Shown here: positions 24,137 through 29,227 of the stretch, piece by piece
How positions within the stretch are numbered: the first letter of the stretch is position 1
How the letters are laid out: the number at the start of each line of letters is the position of its first letter
From: a virus
IMG/VR virus record: IMGVR_UViG_3300025102_000038
Coordinates: 1 to 54,099 of that record
Direction: 5' to 3' (one strand)
Length of the DNA: 54,099 nucleotides
Made by a program: the position numbers and the translations under genes
The notes under the pieces: model-generated
Seen by the model: the letters and a program-made list of their open reading frames with translations, nothing else
Told to the model about the DNA's origin: nothing
Databases searched by the model: none

Positions 24137-24302
24137 TAGCACTCTCCTTTCTTAAATCGTTTATCATGTTTACCCACTTAGACATCTCTTGCTGATGCCT
24201 AAGTTGGGCTTCTTTCTCACGTTTGTCCTGCACAATCTGCGACTTCTTACGCAGGATGTGAGGATTGCGTGGCTTCCACGCTTTGATCTTCTTGTTAGCC
24301 AT
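24114..24302 (-). CDS. Small basic/charged helical protein, 62 aa
   Basis: MANKKIKAWKPRNPHILRKK forms a strongly basic N-terminus; residues 24-55 form a charged helix (QDKREKEAQLRHQQEMSKW). Overlaps the methyltransferase start by 23 nt. No family recognised; nucleic-acid or protein-binding accessory by composition only. Lies 1 nt downstream of the DUF932-type gene, so it is co-transcribed. Confidence 0.5.
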   Translation of the reverse strand: MANKKIKAWKPRNPHILRKKSQIVQDKREKEAQLRHQQEMSKWVNMINDLRKESANDEKDSS

Positions 24303-24303
24303 G

Positions 24304-25161
24304 TTAAGCCACTACCAACTGCTTGAAGGTAGGTGAGTCTACCCACTTGGCAACCTCTTGCTCTCGCTTGAACAGGGTGACTTCTCTGGTATCCTTACCA
24401 GTGTTCCTGATCTTGAAGTTGTTTCTCTCGTCACCATAGGTAGCGTAGTTGGTGAAAGCACTGTACAGTGAGAATACATTCTCACCCCTAGTATGAGACT
24501 CGTCTTTGTACAAGGAGAACATTTTCTCTGCCTTCTTCTCAGAAGGTATTATCTTGGACAAGATACTTGGCACATCAAGACTAGCAAGATTTATCTTGCC
24601 CCAAGTATTGAGCCTACCCATACGATCAGAGAAGTCTGTGTACCCATCGTATAGTCTCTTCTCCAGACCACCGATGGTAAAGTTAGAAGTGTTCTTACAC
24701 TTCGTCATGTCATACTCACCTGTGATCATACCATTGGTGCAGAAGAAGTCGATAGCACCAAAGTAAATCAGATTACCACATGTACCATCCACACCATGCA
24801 ACGCAATGATACGATAGCCTGTCTTGGTCTTGTGACCATTGTTGGTAACGATATCATAAGTCACATTAGGTAATGTGATATCCATTCGTAGCCAACCACC
24901 ACCATGAGCAGATCGGAAGGCTACAGTCATACCTTCTAGCTGTTCGGGTGTATGGTTGTCACGGACAACCTTGTAGACAGAAGAGCAGAATGCTCTGTGT
25001 CCTGCAGGGCTAAAGCCCTTGCCCATATGAGCAATGACATCGCCAGTCACAGGGTTGACCACAAACTTGTGACCTTCCATCCGTGACTTCTCGTACTGAG
25101 GTACGAAATCACAGATCTCTGGAAGTTGTTGGATTGTGTTAGGTGTAAAATCTAAAGCCAT
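24304..25161 (-). CDS. DUF932-type phage/plasmid protein
   Basis: 285 residues. The middle contains IDFFCTNGMITGEYDMTKCKNTSNF, the conserved C-N-G...K-T segment of the DUF932 family, preceded by the predicted beta-rich region with AFRSAHGGGW and ALHGVDGTCGN. The family is widespread in phages and plasmids with no defined activity, often near early or DNA-maintenance genes. AAAGGAG lies upstream of the ATG. The coding sequence is enriched in short perfect hairpins (for example 24459-24485, 24550-24565, 24584-24599), a milder version of what is seen at 28049-28804. Confidence 0.75.
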   Translation of the reverse strand: MALDFTPNTIQQLPEICDFVPQYEKSRMEGHKFVVNPVTGDVIAHMGKGFSPAGHRAFCSSVYKVVRDNHTPEQLEGMTVAFRSAHGGGWLRMDITLPNVTYDIVTNNGHKTKTGYRIIALHGVDGTCGNLIYFGAIDFFCTNGMITGEYDMTKCKNTSNFTIGGLEKRLYDGYTDFSDRMGRLNTWGKINLASLDVPSILSKIIPSEKKAEKMFSLYKDESHTRGENVFSLYSAFTNYATYGDERNNFKIRNTGKDTREVTLFKREQEVAKWVDSPTFKQLVVA

Positions 25162-25181
25162 AATTGACTCCTTTCTCTTGG

Positions 25182-25421
25182 TTAATGATAAGTTGGCATC
25201 TCAGGATGCTGTTCATAGACATAGCCTACGTCTGGCTCTGAGTCAAGTAGATACTCTTTTACAAAGAGAAACTCTACCTTGGCATCAGGATAGCAAGACC
25301 TAGTTACGTCCAATGCGTAGTTAATTGCAGATGAACTGTCCATAATGGTGGGGTACGAGTAAGACACTCGCACCACACCCTTCTGTTCATCTACGGATAC
25401 AAAGACCTCGTAGTGGATCAT
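25182..25421 (-). CDS. Hypothetical protein, 79 aa
   Basis: Small alpha/beta-looking acidic protein: strand (HYEVFVSVDEQ, VVRVSYSY), helix (SSSAINYALDVTRSC), strand (AKVEFLFVKEY). Starts 2 nt after the preceding gene ends, with GAAGG in that gene's end as ribosome site. No family recognised. Part of the leftward early block. Confidence 0.55.
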   Translation of the reverse strand: MIHYEVFVSVDEQKGVVRVSYSYPTIMDSSSAINYALDVTRSCYPDAKVEFLFVKEYLLDSEPDVGYVYEQHPEMPTYH

Positions 25422-25423
25422 TG

Positions 25424-25738
25424 TTAGGCTACCTTCTTCTGGATGAGGAAGGACTTGATTGGCACATATTGTGCCACTCTTCGCTTGCCCTTTCTATCGT
25501 AGGCATGGAAGCAAGAGTAACTCTTGCCAAAGTTCAAGCGAACCAAAGGTTCACCTGACTTGCCACCTTTACCCTTACGGATAAACCATCCTGTCTCTTG
25601 GACTTTGTCATTCCTGTAGATGACAGGCTTGTAGCCTTGTAGCTTCAGCTTGATTGCTGTAGCAATAATTTTGATGGCAGTGAAACCACCAGAGATTTTT
25701 GTGCCTTTTGGCAAGTTGTCAAAGTTAAATGTAAGCAT
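25424..25738 (-). CDS. Hypothetical basic protein, 104 aa
   Basis: Begins MLTFNFDNLPKGTKISGGF, then a helix (AIKIIATAIKLKLQG) and a basic strand-rich region (WFIRKGKGGKSGEPLVRLNFG, YDRKGKRRVAQYV). Basic composition suggests nucleic-acid binding but no motif is recognised. AAAGGAG precedes the ATG. First gene after the hairpin/promoter element at 25801-25847 and hairpin repeat copy 1. It contains internal perfect hairpins at 25460-25476 and 25511-25527. Confidence 0.55.
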   Translation of the reverse strand: MLTFNFDNLPKGTKISGGFTAIKIIATAIKLKLQGYKPVIYRNDKVQETGWFIRKGKGGKSGEPLVRLNFGKSYSCFHAYDRKGKRRVAQYVPIKSFLIQKKVA

Positions 25739-25764
25739 GGTAATGCTCCTTTCTGTGTTGTGTC

Positions 25765-25781
25765 TCCCAACAATGTCGGGA
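25765..25781 (-). repeat. 17-nt hairpin repeat, copy 1
   Basis: Plus-strand TCCCAACAATGTCGGGA in the gap before the gene at 25424-25738. Minus-strand RNA folds as UCCCGAC, 3-nt loop, GUUGGGA with a G-U pair. The plus-strand RNA would have an A-C mismatch. Confidence 0.85.
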
Positions 25782-25800
25782 AACGTTGGGTTTATGTACC

Positions 25801-25847
25801 ACAGTTATATAGTACTTTCACTAAAGTTCAAGTACTATATTAACTGT
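25801..25847 (-). promoter_or_regulatory. Conserved-loop hairpin A (possible promoter/operator or structured leader)
   Basis: Stem TATAGTACTT/AAGTACTATA (25808-25817 with 25830-25839) encloses the 12-nt loop TCACTAAAGTTC. An outer ACAGTT/AACTGT extends it, with a single bulged base, to a 17-bp stem. The loop is identical to that of the hairpin at 27800-27863 while stem bases differ in a compensated way. On the minus strand, TTGAAC (25826-25831) and TATAAC (25804-25809), 16 nt apart, also look like a sigma70 promoter for the gene ending at 25424. Both readings are possible. Confidence 0.6.
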
Positions 25848-26232
25848 ATACTCTAATGAGAGGTCTTCCCTCTCTTATCATGAGCTTGACCATCGTCATG
25901 TCATTGCCCACTGTCTCACCTGTATCTTCGTAGACAAAGGTGGTGTTCTTGTATGGATTGTACGTCACATTTCTCCACGTTTTACCTGAGTAGTAGTAAT
26001 CGTCCCACTCTTCAGCCGTAAACTTGTAGGGTCTATACCCTACAGCAAAGGCATGGACATTCTTCTTGCCCTCTTCAATGACACGCTTACGTCCCCCTTG
26101 TCTTACGACAAAGCTAGGGTTGGTAAGAAATACGTCATTGGTTCGGTCAATCACACGGTTAGTCTTGTAGTCCTGTAAGGAATACATACCCTTGTGAATA
26201 TTCCAATATGCTCTTACGAATTGATCATACAT
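25840..26232 (-). CDS. Hypothetical protein, 130 aa
   Basis: The ATG at 26232 follows a perfect GGAGGTGA ribosome site and overlaps the upstream gene by 8 nt. Tyr/Trp/Arg-rich sequence (MYDQFVRAYWNIHKGMYS, FTAEEWDDYYYSGKTWRNV) with a C-terminal MIREGRPLIRVYS. It may be a small beta-rich protein; no family recognised. Its stop codon touches the edge of hairpin A. An internal perfect hairpin is at 26026-26043. Confidence 0.55.
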   Translation of the reverse strand: MYDQFVRAYWNIHKGMYSLQDYKTNRVIDRTNDVFLTNPSFVVRQGGRKRVIEEGKKNVHAFAVGYRPYKFTAEEWDDYYYSGKTWRNVTYNPYKNTTFVYEDTGETVGNDMTMVKLMIREGRPLIRVYS

Positions 26233-26518
26233 AGTCACCTCCAAAAGTTATAGTTGTTTCTCTCAAGCTACTATAAGTAGCTCCTACTGGTACAATTACC
26301 TTGTGTCCTTCAGACCATAGGTGTTCACCTATAGACTTCCAAGCTTCTTCCAGATAATAGTCAAGATCTGTATAGAATATACAGAGAGGATACTGCTTAA
26401 CTTTGTTAAGCCTTGTTGTACCTTCATCATAGGCATAGATATCATATGCCCACTTCTTTGCTATATAGGACAAAGACCTACTATGATCAAGAGGTAATTC
26501 GTCTTGAAATACTATCAT
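26225..26518 (-). CDS. Hypothetical acidic protein, 97 aa
   Basis: Aromatic, acidic protein (YIAKKWAYDIYAYDEG, LCIFYTDLDYYLEEAWKSIGEHLW) ending in a beta-type tail. Two ATGs stand 3 nt apart; the second (26518) is 7 nt from GGAG, matching the spacing in the related cassette before 26823, so it is chosen. Unknown family. Confidence 0.5.
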   Translation of the reverse strand: MIVFQDELPLDHSRSLSYIAKKWAYDIYAYDEGTTRLNKVKQYPLCIFYTDLDYYLEEAWKSIGEHLWSEGHKVIVPVGATYSSLRETTITFGGDYV

Positions 26519-26522
26519 CATG

Positions 26523-26660
26523 CTACTCCTTTGCGTCTATGGAATCTTCAAGAACTTGTTTAAGTTCTAGTAGAACAGCTAAAGTAAACTCATCTCTGAT
26601 GAGATACTTTACCTCATGTATTTTATTTTTCTGCACAATAATTTTATCTTCATTGTCCAT
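26523..26660 (-). CDS. Small helical protein, 45 aa
   Basis: Short ORF between two AAAGGAGTAGCAT cassettes. It begins MDNEDKIIVQKNKIHEV and continues as a charged helix (EFTLAVLLELKQVLEDSID). Its TAG stop is part of the next gene's ribosome-site cassette. Probably real from this repeated layout; function unknown. Confidence 0.5.
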   Translation of the reverse strand: MDNEDKIIVQKNKIHEVKYLIRDEFTLAVLLELKQVLEDSIDAKE

Positions 26661-26664
26661 CATG

Positions 26665-26823
26665 CTACTCCTTTCTGCTTGAGTTTATTTCTATTTCAGT
26701 TAAAAGATACTCTTGTTCAGTTATATAAGAATAACTTTCAAGAAACTCTTCCTTCGATAGTTGATGAAAATCAACCATCTTTTCTGCATCATCAGAAAAA
26801 TCTTTGTATTCAACGTCAGTCAT
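26665..26823 (-). CDS. Small acidic protein, 52 aa
   Basis: ATG shares one base with the preceding TAA (TAATG) and has GGAG 7 nt before it. Sequence is acidic and helical (MTDVEYKDFSDDAEKMVD, LSKEEFLESYSYITEQEYLL). No family recognised. Such tiny acidic early proteins often bind host enzymes in other phages; that is only a guess here. Confidence 0.5.
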   Translation of the reverse strand: MTDVEYKDFSDDAEKMVDFHQLSKEEFLESYSYITEQEYLLTEIEINSSRKE

Positions 26824-26984
26824 TATGCTACTCCTTTCTGACGTAGTCTAAGTTTACGGACAAGCCTTCTCTCTCTAAGAGAGTTGTGCTTATCCCTTCT
26901 GTCATTCCCAACATTGTCGGGAAACACTTTCCTCTTCTTGGAAGAGGAAGCATTCTTTTGAAAGTTAATATTACTTTGTGTCAT
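26823..26984 (-). CDS. Small basic protein, 53 aa, containing an in-frame hairpin repeat
   Basis: Ribosome site CGGAG precedes the ATG; it overlaps the upstream gene by 14 nt and the next one by TAATG. Very basic (SSSKKRKVFPDNVGNDRR, RERRLVRKLRLRQKG), so it may bind nucleic acid. The residues PDNVGN are encoded by the 17-nt hairpin repeat at 26906-26922, read in the same frame as in the gene at 28049-28804. Confidence 0.5.
   Translation of the reverse strand: MTQSNINFQKNASSSKKRKVFPDNVGNDRRDKHNSLRERRLVRKLRLRQKGVA
26906..26922 (-). repeat. 17-nt hairpin repeat, copy 2 (inside a gene)
   Basis: Plus-strand TCCCAACATTGTCGGGA within the 53-residue basic gene, encoding part of FPDNVGND. Same stem and G-U pair as the other copies; the matching block with copy 4 extends to about 21 nt. 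Confidence 0.85.
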
Positions 26985-27732
26985 TTGCTATCTCCGATGC
27001 TTTAGCTTTTCTGTTACCATGTGCAGGGAAACCAATAATGGTTTCTCTGTGAGACATAGCACAGAGTTTACATTTAGCACAGTCCATATCGTCCCGATAT
27101 GTAGCAGGACAGACTGTGACCTTCTTCCCCTTCGGGGTCTTGATGTTCCACAGATCAACTCTTGATCTGTACTCATCATAAGTCTCTGACCAGACACCTT
27201 TCTTGACATGCTTTCTTTCGTAGAAAGATGGCATGACAGCAGTGACTGGAGCAGGTTTGTGTCCAAAGGACACAAGTTCTGCCAAGTCATCAGCATGAGA
27301 CATGCTGTTACCTGACAAGTTAATGACAAAGCTTGCTTGTTTGTTACAGACCATGACTATCAGTCTATTCATAGGATCTGACATGTCATGATGAGTATAA
27401 GTGAAGCCTTTCTTGCCACCAAGTCTACAAGCTTCTTCAAGCTTGAAGACCTTATCAGCATCAATCTCCCCATTCTTATGGGGAAGATCTCCTGCTTGAT
27501 TATGTCTCCACAAAGCTGTGGCTTTGTCCTGTACTGTCTGACAAAAGTCATCCCAGTCAAGACCAATGTCTGGAACTCTGTTCCAGTGTCCCTTCAAAGG
27601 GTAGCCATCTGCATAGCAACCCTTTCTTCTTAGAGGACAAGAGGTAGGACAAGAGTCCTCTTCAGTCGTACTGACTGAAATCTCACCAGTCTTGATATTC
27701 GATGACTTCAAAGTCAAGTGAACTTTACTCAT
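26971..27732 (-). CDS. Cys-rich phage protein (DUF7227-type)
   Basis: 253 residues. Signatures include GEISVSTTEEDSCPTSCPL, GCYADGYPLKGHW, LWRHNQAGDLP, FTYTHHDMSD, FVINLSGNSMSHADDLAEL, VTVCPATYRDDMDCAKCKLC and IIGFPAHG. I recall this series from a widespread phage family called DUF7227 (name from memory). Cysteines cluster near residues 28-39 and 208-222, and suggest a metal or Fe-S site; the activity is not known. The ribosome site GGAG lies in the loop of a TTAAAC/GTTTAA hairpin. The coding sequence has about ten perfect stems of 7 bp or more (e.g. 27085-27101, 27150-27170, 27257-27275, 27510-27527). Confidence 0.7.
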   Translation of the reverse strand: MSKVHLTLKSSNIKTGEISVSTTEEDSCPTSCPLRRKGCYADGYPLKGHWNRVPDIGLDWDDFCQTVQDKATALWRHNQAGDLPHKNGEIDADKVFKLEEACRLGGKKGFTYTHHDMSDPMNRLIVMVCNKQASFVINLSGNSMSHADDLAELVSFGHKPAPVTAVMPSFYERKHVKKGVWSETYDEYRSRVDLWNIKTPKGKKVTVCPATYRDDMDCAKCKLCAMSHRETIIGFPAHGNRKAKASEIANDTK

Positions 27733-27733
27733 T

Positions 27734-27748
27734 TTAAACTCCGTTTAA
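27734..27748 (-). promoter_or_regulatory. Ribosome site in a GGA hairpin loop
   Basis: Minus-strand TTAAAC GGA GTTTAA, ending 1 nt before the ATG of the Cys-rich gene. The Shine-Dalgarno core GGAG lies across the loop and first closing pair, so pairing of the stem could modulate initiation. Confidence 0.55.
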
Positions 27749-27754
27749 GTTGCT

Positions 27755-27771
27755 TCCCAACATTGTCGGGA
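27755..27771 (-). repeat. 17-nt hairpin repeat, copy 3
   Basis: Plus-strand TCCCAACATTGTCGGGA in the leader of the Cys-rich gene, between hairpin B and the ribosome site, the same relative order as copy 1 after hairpin A. Confidence 0.85.
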
Positions 27772-27799
27772 ATGGTTTCGGTTTGGTCGGCACTAAAGT

Positions 27800-27863
27800 C
27801 TATAACACTAATAGAAATATAACACCTTCACTAAAGTTCAGGTGTTATATTTCTGTGTTATAG
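27800..27863 (-). promoter_or_regulatory. Conserved-loop hairpin B
   Basis: Inner perfect 15-bp stem AGAAATATAACACCT/AGGTGTTATATTTCT (27813-27827 with 27840-27854) around the 12-nt loop TCACTAAAGTTC, then a 4-nt bulge and an outer 9-bp stem CTATAACAC/GTGTTATAG. The loop is identical to hairpin A, while stem pairs differ by compensated changes. A promoter reading is weaker here (CTGAAC, poor -10). It lies in the 316-nt gap 27733-28048, which also holds repeat copy 3, two ribosome-site hairpins, a 26-codon ORF and two terminator-like hairpins. Confidence 0.65.
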
Positions 27864-27886
27864 TCTAAGTCTCTTCGGCAATCAAG

Positions 27887-27967
27887 TCATAGTCTGAATC
27901 CCCCACTAAGCCAATAGCAATAAAAAAAGACTAGCATAAATGCTAGTATCAAAAGTAAACAAGTCAT
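27887..27967 (-). CDS. Possible 26-aa membrane peptide
   Basis: ATG 27967 preceded by CGGAG (8 nt), which sits in a GGA hairpin loop. After MTC the peptide is almost wholly hydrophobic (LLLILAFMLVFFYCYWL), ending SGGFRL. The same DNA contains a terminator-like hairpin with a T-run (27922-27947), so it may be non-coding instead. The ribosome site with its hairpin, like that of the next gene, favours translation. Confidence 0.4.
   Translation of the reverse strand: MTCLLLILAFMLVFFYCYWLSGGFRL
27922..27947 (-). terminator. Terminator-like hairpin (or part of the small ORF)
   Basis: Minus-strand ACTAGCA TTTA TGCTAGT followed by C and seven T. Looks like an intrinsic terminator for the leftward transcript, second after 27998-28034, but lies within the possible 26-codon ORF. 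Confidence 0.45.
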
Positions 27968-27969
27968 AG

Positions 27970-27986
27970 TTTAATCTCCGATTAAA
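27970..27986 (-). promoter_or_regulatory. Ribosome site in a GGA hairpin loop
   Basis: Minus-strand TTTAATC GGA GATTAAA, a 7-bp stem with the Shine-Dalgarno GGAG in the loop, 2 nt before the ATG at 27967. Same design as 27734-27748. Confidence 0.5.
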
Positions 27987-27997
27987 AGGGTTGAAAC

Positions 27998-28034
27998 AAA
28001 AAAAAGAGCATAGCACCTTAGTGCTATACTCTTT
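27998..28034 (-). terminator. Intrinsic terminator after the hairpin-rich gene
   Basis: Minus-strand stem AAAGAG-T-ATAGCAC, loop TAAG, GTGCTAT-G-CTCTTT, one internal mismatch, running into eight T (27998-28005). Just downstream of the stop of the gene ending at 28049. Confidence 0.75.
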
Positions 28035-28040
28035 AGGTGA

Positions 28041-28775
28041 AAGGTAGCTTACGCTACCTTCCTCTTCTTCTGAGAAACCTTTGGTTTCTCTTGTGAAGCA
28101 TGGTGCAACTCTATGAGTTGCAGTATAACCTCTTCGAGGTTAAGTTGCTTCTTAGAAGCAAGTTCAGCAGTGAACTGAGCCAAACCCTTGGGGTTTGTAG
28201 GGACTTTAACCTTGGTTAACTTCTTTACAGAAGTTACCTCATTCCCAACATTGTCGGGATTGACCTCAACCTTTGGTTGAGACTGAGAAGTCGTAGACTT
28301 CTTCTTGGAAGCCTTTGGCTTCTTCCTTGTTGAGAAGTCACCGACTTCTTCAACAAATGCTCTTTTCATCGCTGAAAGCGATGTAAAGCCAAGGGATTGT
28401 TTTCCACTAGTGAGAACTCTGTTCTCAAGCCAAGCAGTGATTTGATCATGGTTCTTATAGAACCATAATGTTTCACTTCTCCTCTGAGAAGTGAGTTTGT
28501 TCAGAGAACACTCTTCCAATCTCTGATTGGAGATCCTGCCGTATTTGCTTTCCAAGCAAAGCTCATCGATCAGCTTACCAGTTTGGTAAGCTAGTCCACC
28601 AGACTGAGTATCAGTCTTGTGAAGCTTGGAATGCTCTAACAGAAACTGAGCAGTTTCTGAAGCAATGACAGCTCCCCTAGCTTCAAAAGTACCACTGTAC
28701 TTTTGGAAAGCTTGAGGTTTCTTAGAAACCTTAGGAGCAACTTTAGTTGCTTTAGCAGAGTTGCTCTTTAGAGCA
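28041..28775 (-). repeat. Array of short perfect stem-loops inside a gene
   Basis: Twenty perfect stems of 7-9 bp with 3- or 4-nt loops can be read directly, e.g. 28041-28060 (AAGGTAGC/GCTACCTT), 28072-28090, 28104-28122, 28126-28142, 28145-28161, 28181-28197, 28218-28235, 28265-28281, 28286-28302, 28367-28383, 28411-28427, 28448-28466, 28473-28494 (TCACTTCTC/GAGAAGTGA), 28515-28531, 28544-28560, 28572-28592, 28601-28617, 28640-28659, 28684-28705 (CAAAAGTAC/GTACTTTTG) and 28715-28731. About eight weaker or bulged ones fill gaps. Stem sequences differ from one another, so this is not a direct-repeat or CRISPR array. Confidence 0.9.
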
Positions 28776-28804
28776 GTTACGAGTTTGGATTTTGTGTTTG
28801 GCAT
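28049..28804 (-). CDS. Lys/Ser-rich protein encoded by a hairpin-saturated gene
   Basis: 251 residues, first gene of the leftward early block; GGAGG precedes the ATG. Basic low-complexity ends (SNSAKATKVAPKVSKKPQAF; SQEKPKVSQKKRKVA) flank a more globular middle (about 38-150, e.g. ETAQFLLEHSKLHKTDT, GKLIDELCLESKYGRI, LWFYKNHDQITAWLENRV), then KKPKASKKKSTTSQ. No family recognised; nucleic-acid binding is suggested by charge. The coding sequence is extraordinary: some 28 short stem-loops lie almost end to end (see the array feature). PDNVGN is encoded by an in-frame copy of the 17-nt repeat. Confidence 0.7.
   Translation of the reverse strand: MPNTKSKLVTALKSNSAKATKVAPKVSKKPQAFQKYSGTFEARGAVIASETAQFLLEHSKLHKTDTQSGGLAYQTGKLIDELCLESKYGRISNQRLEECSLNKLTSQRRSETLWFYKNHDQITAWLENRVLTSGKQSLGFTSLSAMKRAFVEEVGDFSTRKKPKASKKKSTTSQSQPKVEVNPDNVGNEVTSVKKLTKVKVPTNPKGLAQFTAELASKKQLNLEEVILQLIELHHASQEKPKVSQKKRKVA
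28243..28259 (-). repeat. 17-nt hairpin repeat, copy 4 (inside a gene)
   Basis: Plus-strand TCCCAACATTGTCGGGA in the hairpin-saturated gene, encoding NPDNVGNE in the same frame as copy 2. Confidence 0.85.
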
Positions 28805-28820
28805 TTTGCCCTCCTTCTAT

Positions 28821-28865
28821 TAATTGGTTAACACATTTGTAAACAAATGTTGTGTTAACCAATTA
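28821..28865 (-). promoter_or_regulatory. Large leader hairpin before the hairpin-rich gene
   Basis: Perfect 15-bp arms TAATTGGTTAACACA (28821-28835) and TGTGTTAACCAATTA (28851-28865) with an inner short stem (TTTGT/ACAAA). It lies 16 nt upstream of the ATG at 28804, next to the ribosome site, in the 5' leader; role could be mRNA stability, translation control or an operator. Confidence 0.7.
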
Positions 28866-28878
28866 CTAGGGTTGCCGA

Positions 28879-28895
28879 TCCCAACAATGTCGGGA
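28879..28895 (-). repeat. 17-nt hairpin repeat, copy 5
   Basis: Plus-strand TCCCAACAATGTCGGGA, flanked by GATCC and GGATC that could extend the stem, upstream of the leader hairpin. Confidence 0.85.
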
Positions 28896-28901
28896 ATGGA
28901 T

Positions 28902-28925
28902 CATACCCCCTTGGGGTATGTTTTT
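28902..28925 (+). terminator. Terminator-like hairpin reading rightward
   Basis: CATACCCC CTT GGGGTATG followed by TTTTT on the plus strand. Could stop antisense transcription; there is no rightward gene before it, so it may instead be one more leader hairpin of the leftward transcript. Confidence 0.4.
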
Positions 28926-29227
28926 GGATGACCAAAGAATGACCATAGGCTTTAGCCTAAACCTAATTTTTTCAGAAATCTTGACCTCAATCGACTGATT
29001 GCCTATGGCAACTGATGTGATAACAGTTGCTTTTAAAAACAAACTCGTTTGTTTTCAAGGCGATGGGCATTCCAAGGTGCATTGCGATGCACAATTTGCG
29101 TTCACCACGCATCGGGATGCACGATTTTACCTGCATCGGGCATCGGGACGCATGGGGAAGGGGGGGTGCGTCAGATATATACATATATAAATACACAGAT
29201 TAGGAAAAATGAGTGTTAACCACTTTG

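Larger units (their letters stand above)
26520..26840 (-). repeat. Three-copy ribosome-site cassette AAAGGAGTAGCAT
   Basis: Plus-strand ATGCTACTCCTTT occurs at 26520, 26662 and 26825, each directly ahead of a leftward small gene; the last two copies match over 16 nt. Each supplies the stop codon or last codons of one gene and the ribosome site of the next, so the small genes look like tandemly added units. Confidence 0.75.

Noticed and set aside
28041-28775. CRISPR-like array
   Set aside because: Hairpin arms are all different, spacing is irregular and the region is one continuous open reading frame with a good ribosome site.
29000-29190. Overlapping ORFs in the GC-rich part of the divergent region
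   Set aside because: Short frames on both strands created by the repeats, without ribosome sites and with His/Cys/Met-rich, repeat-derived composition.
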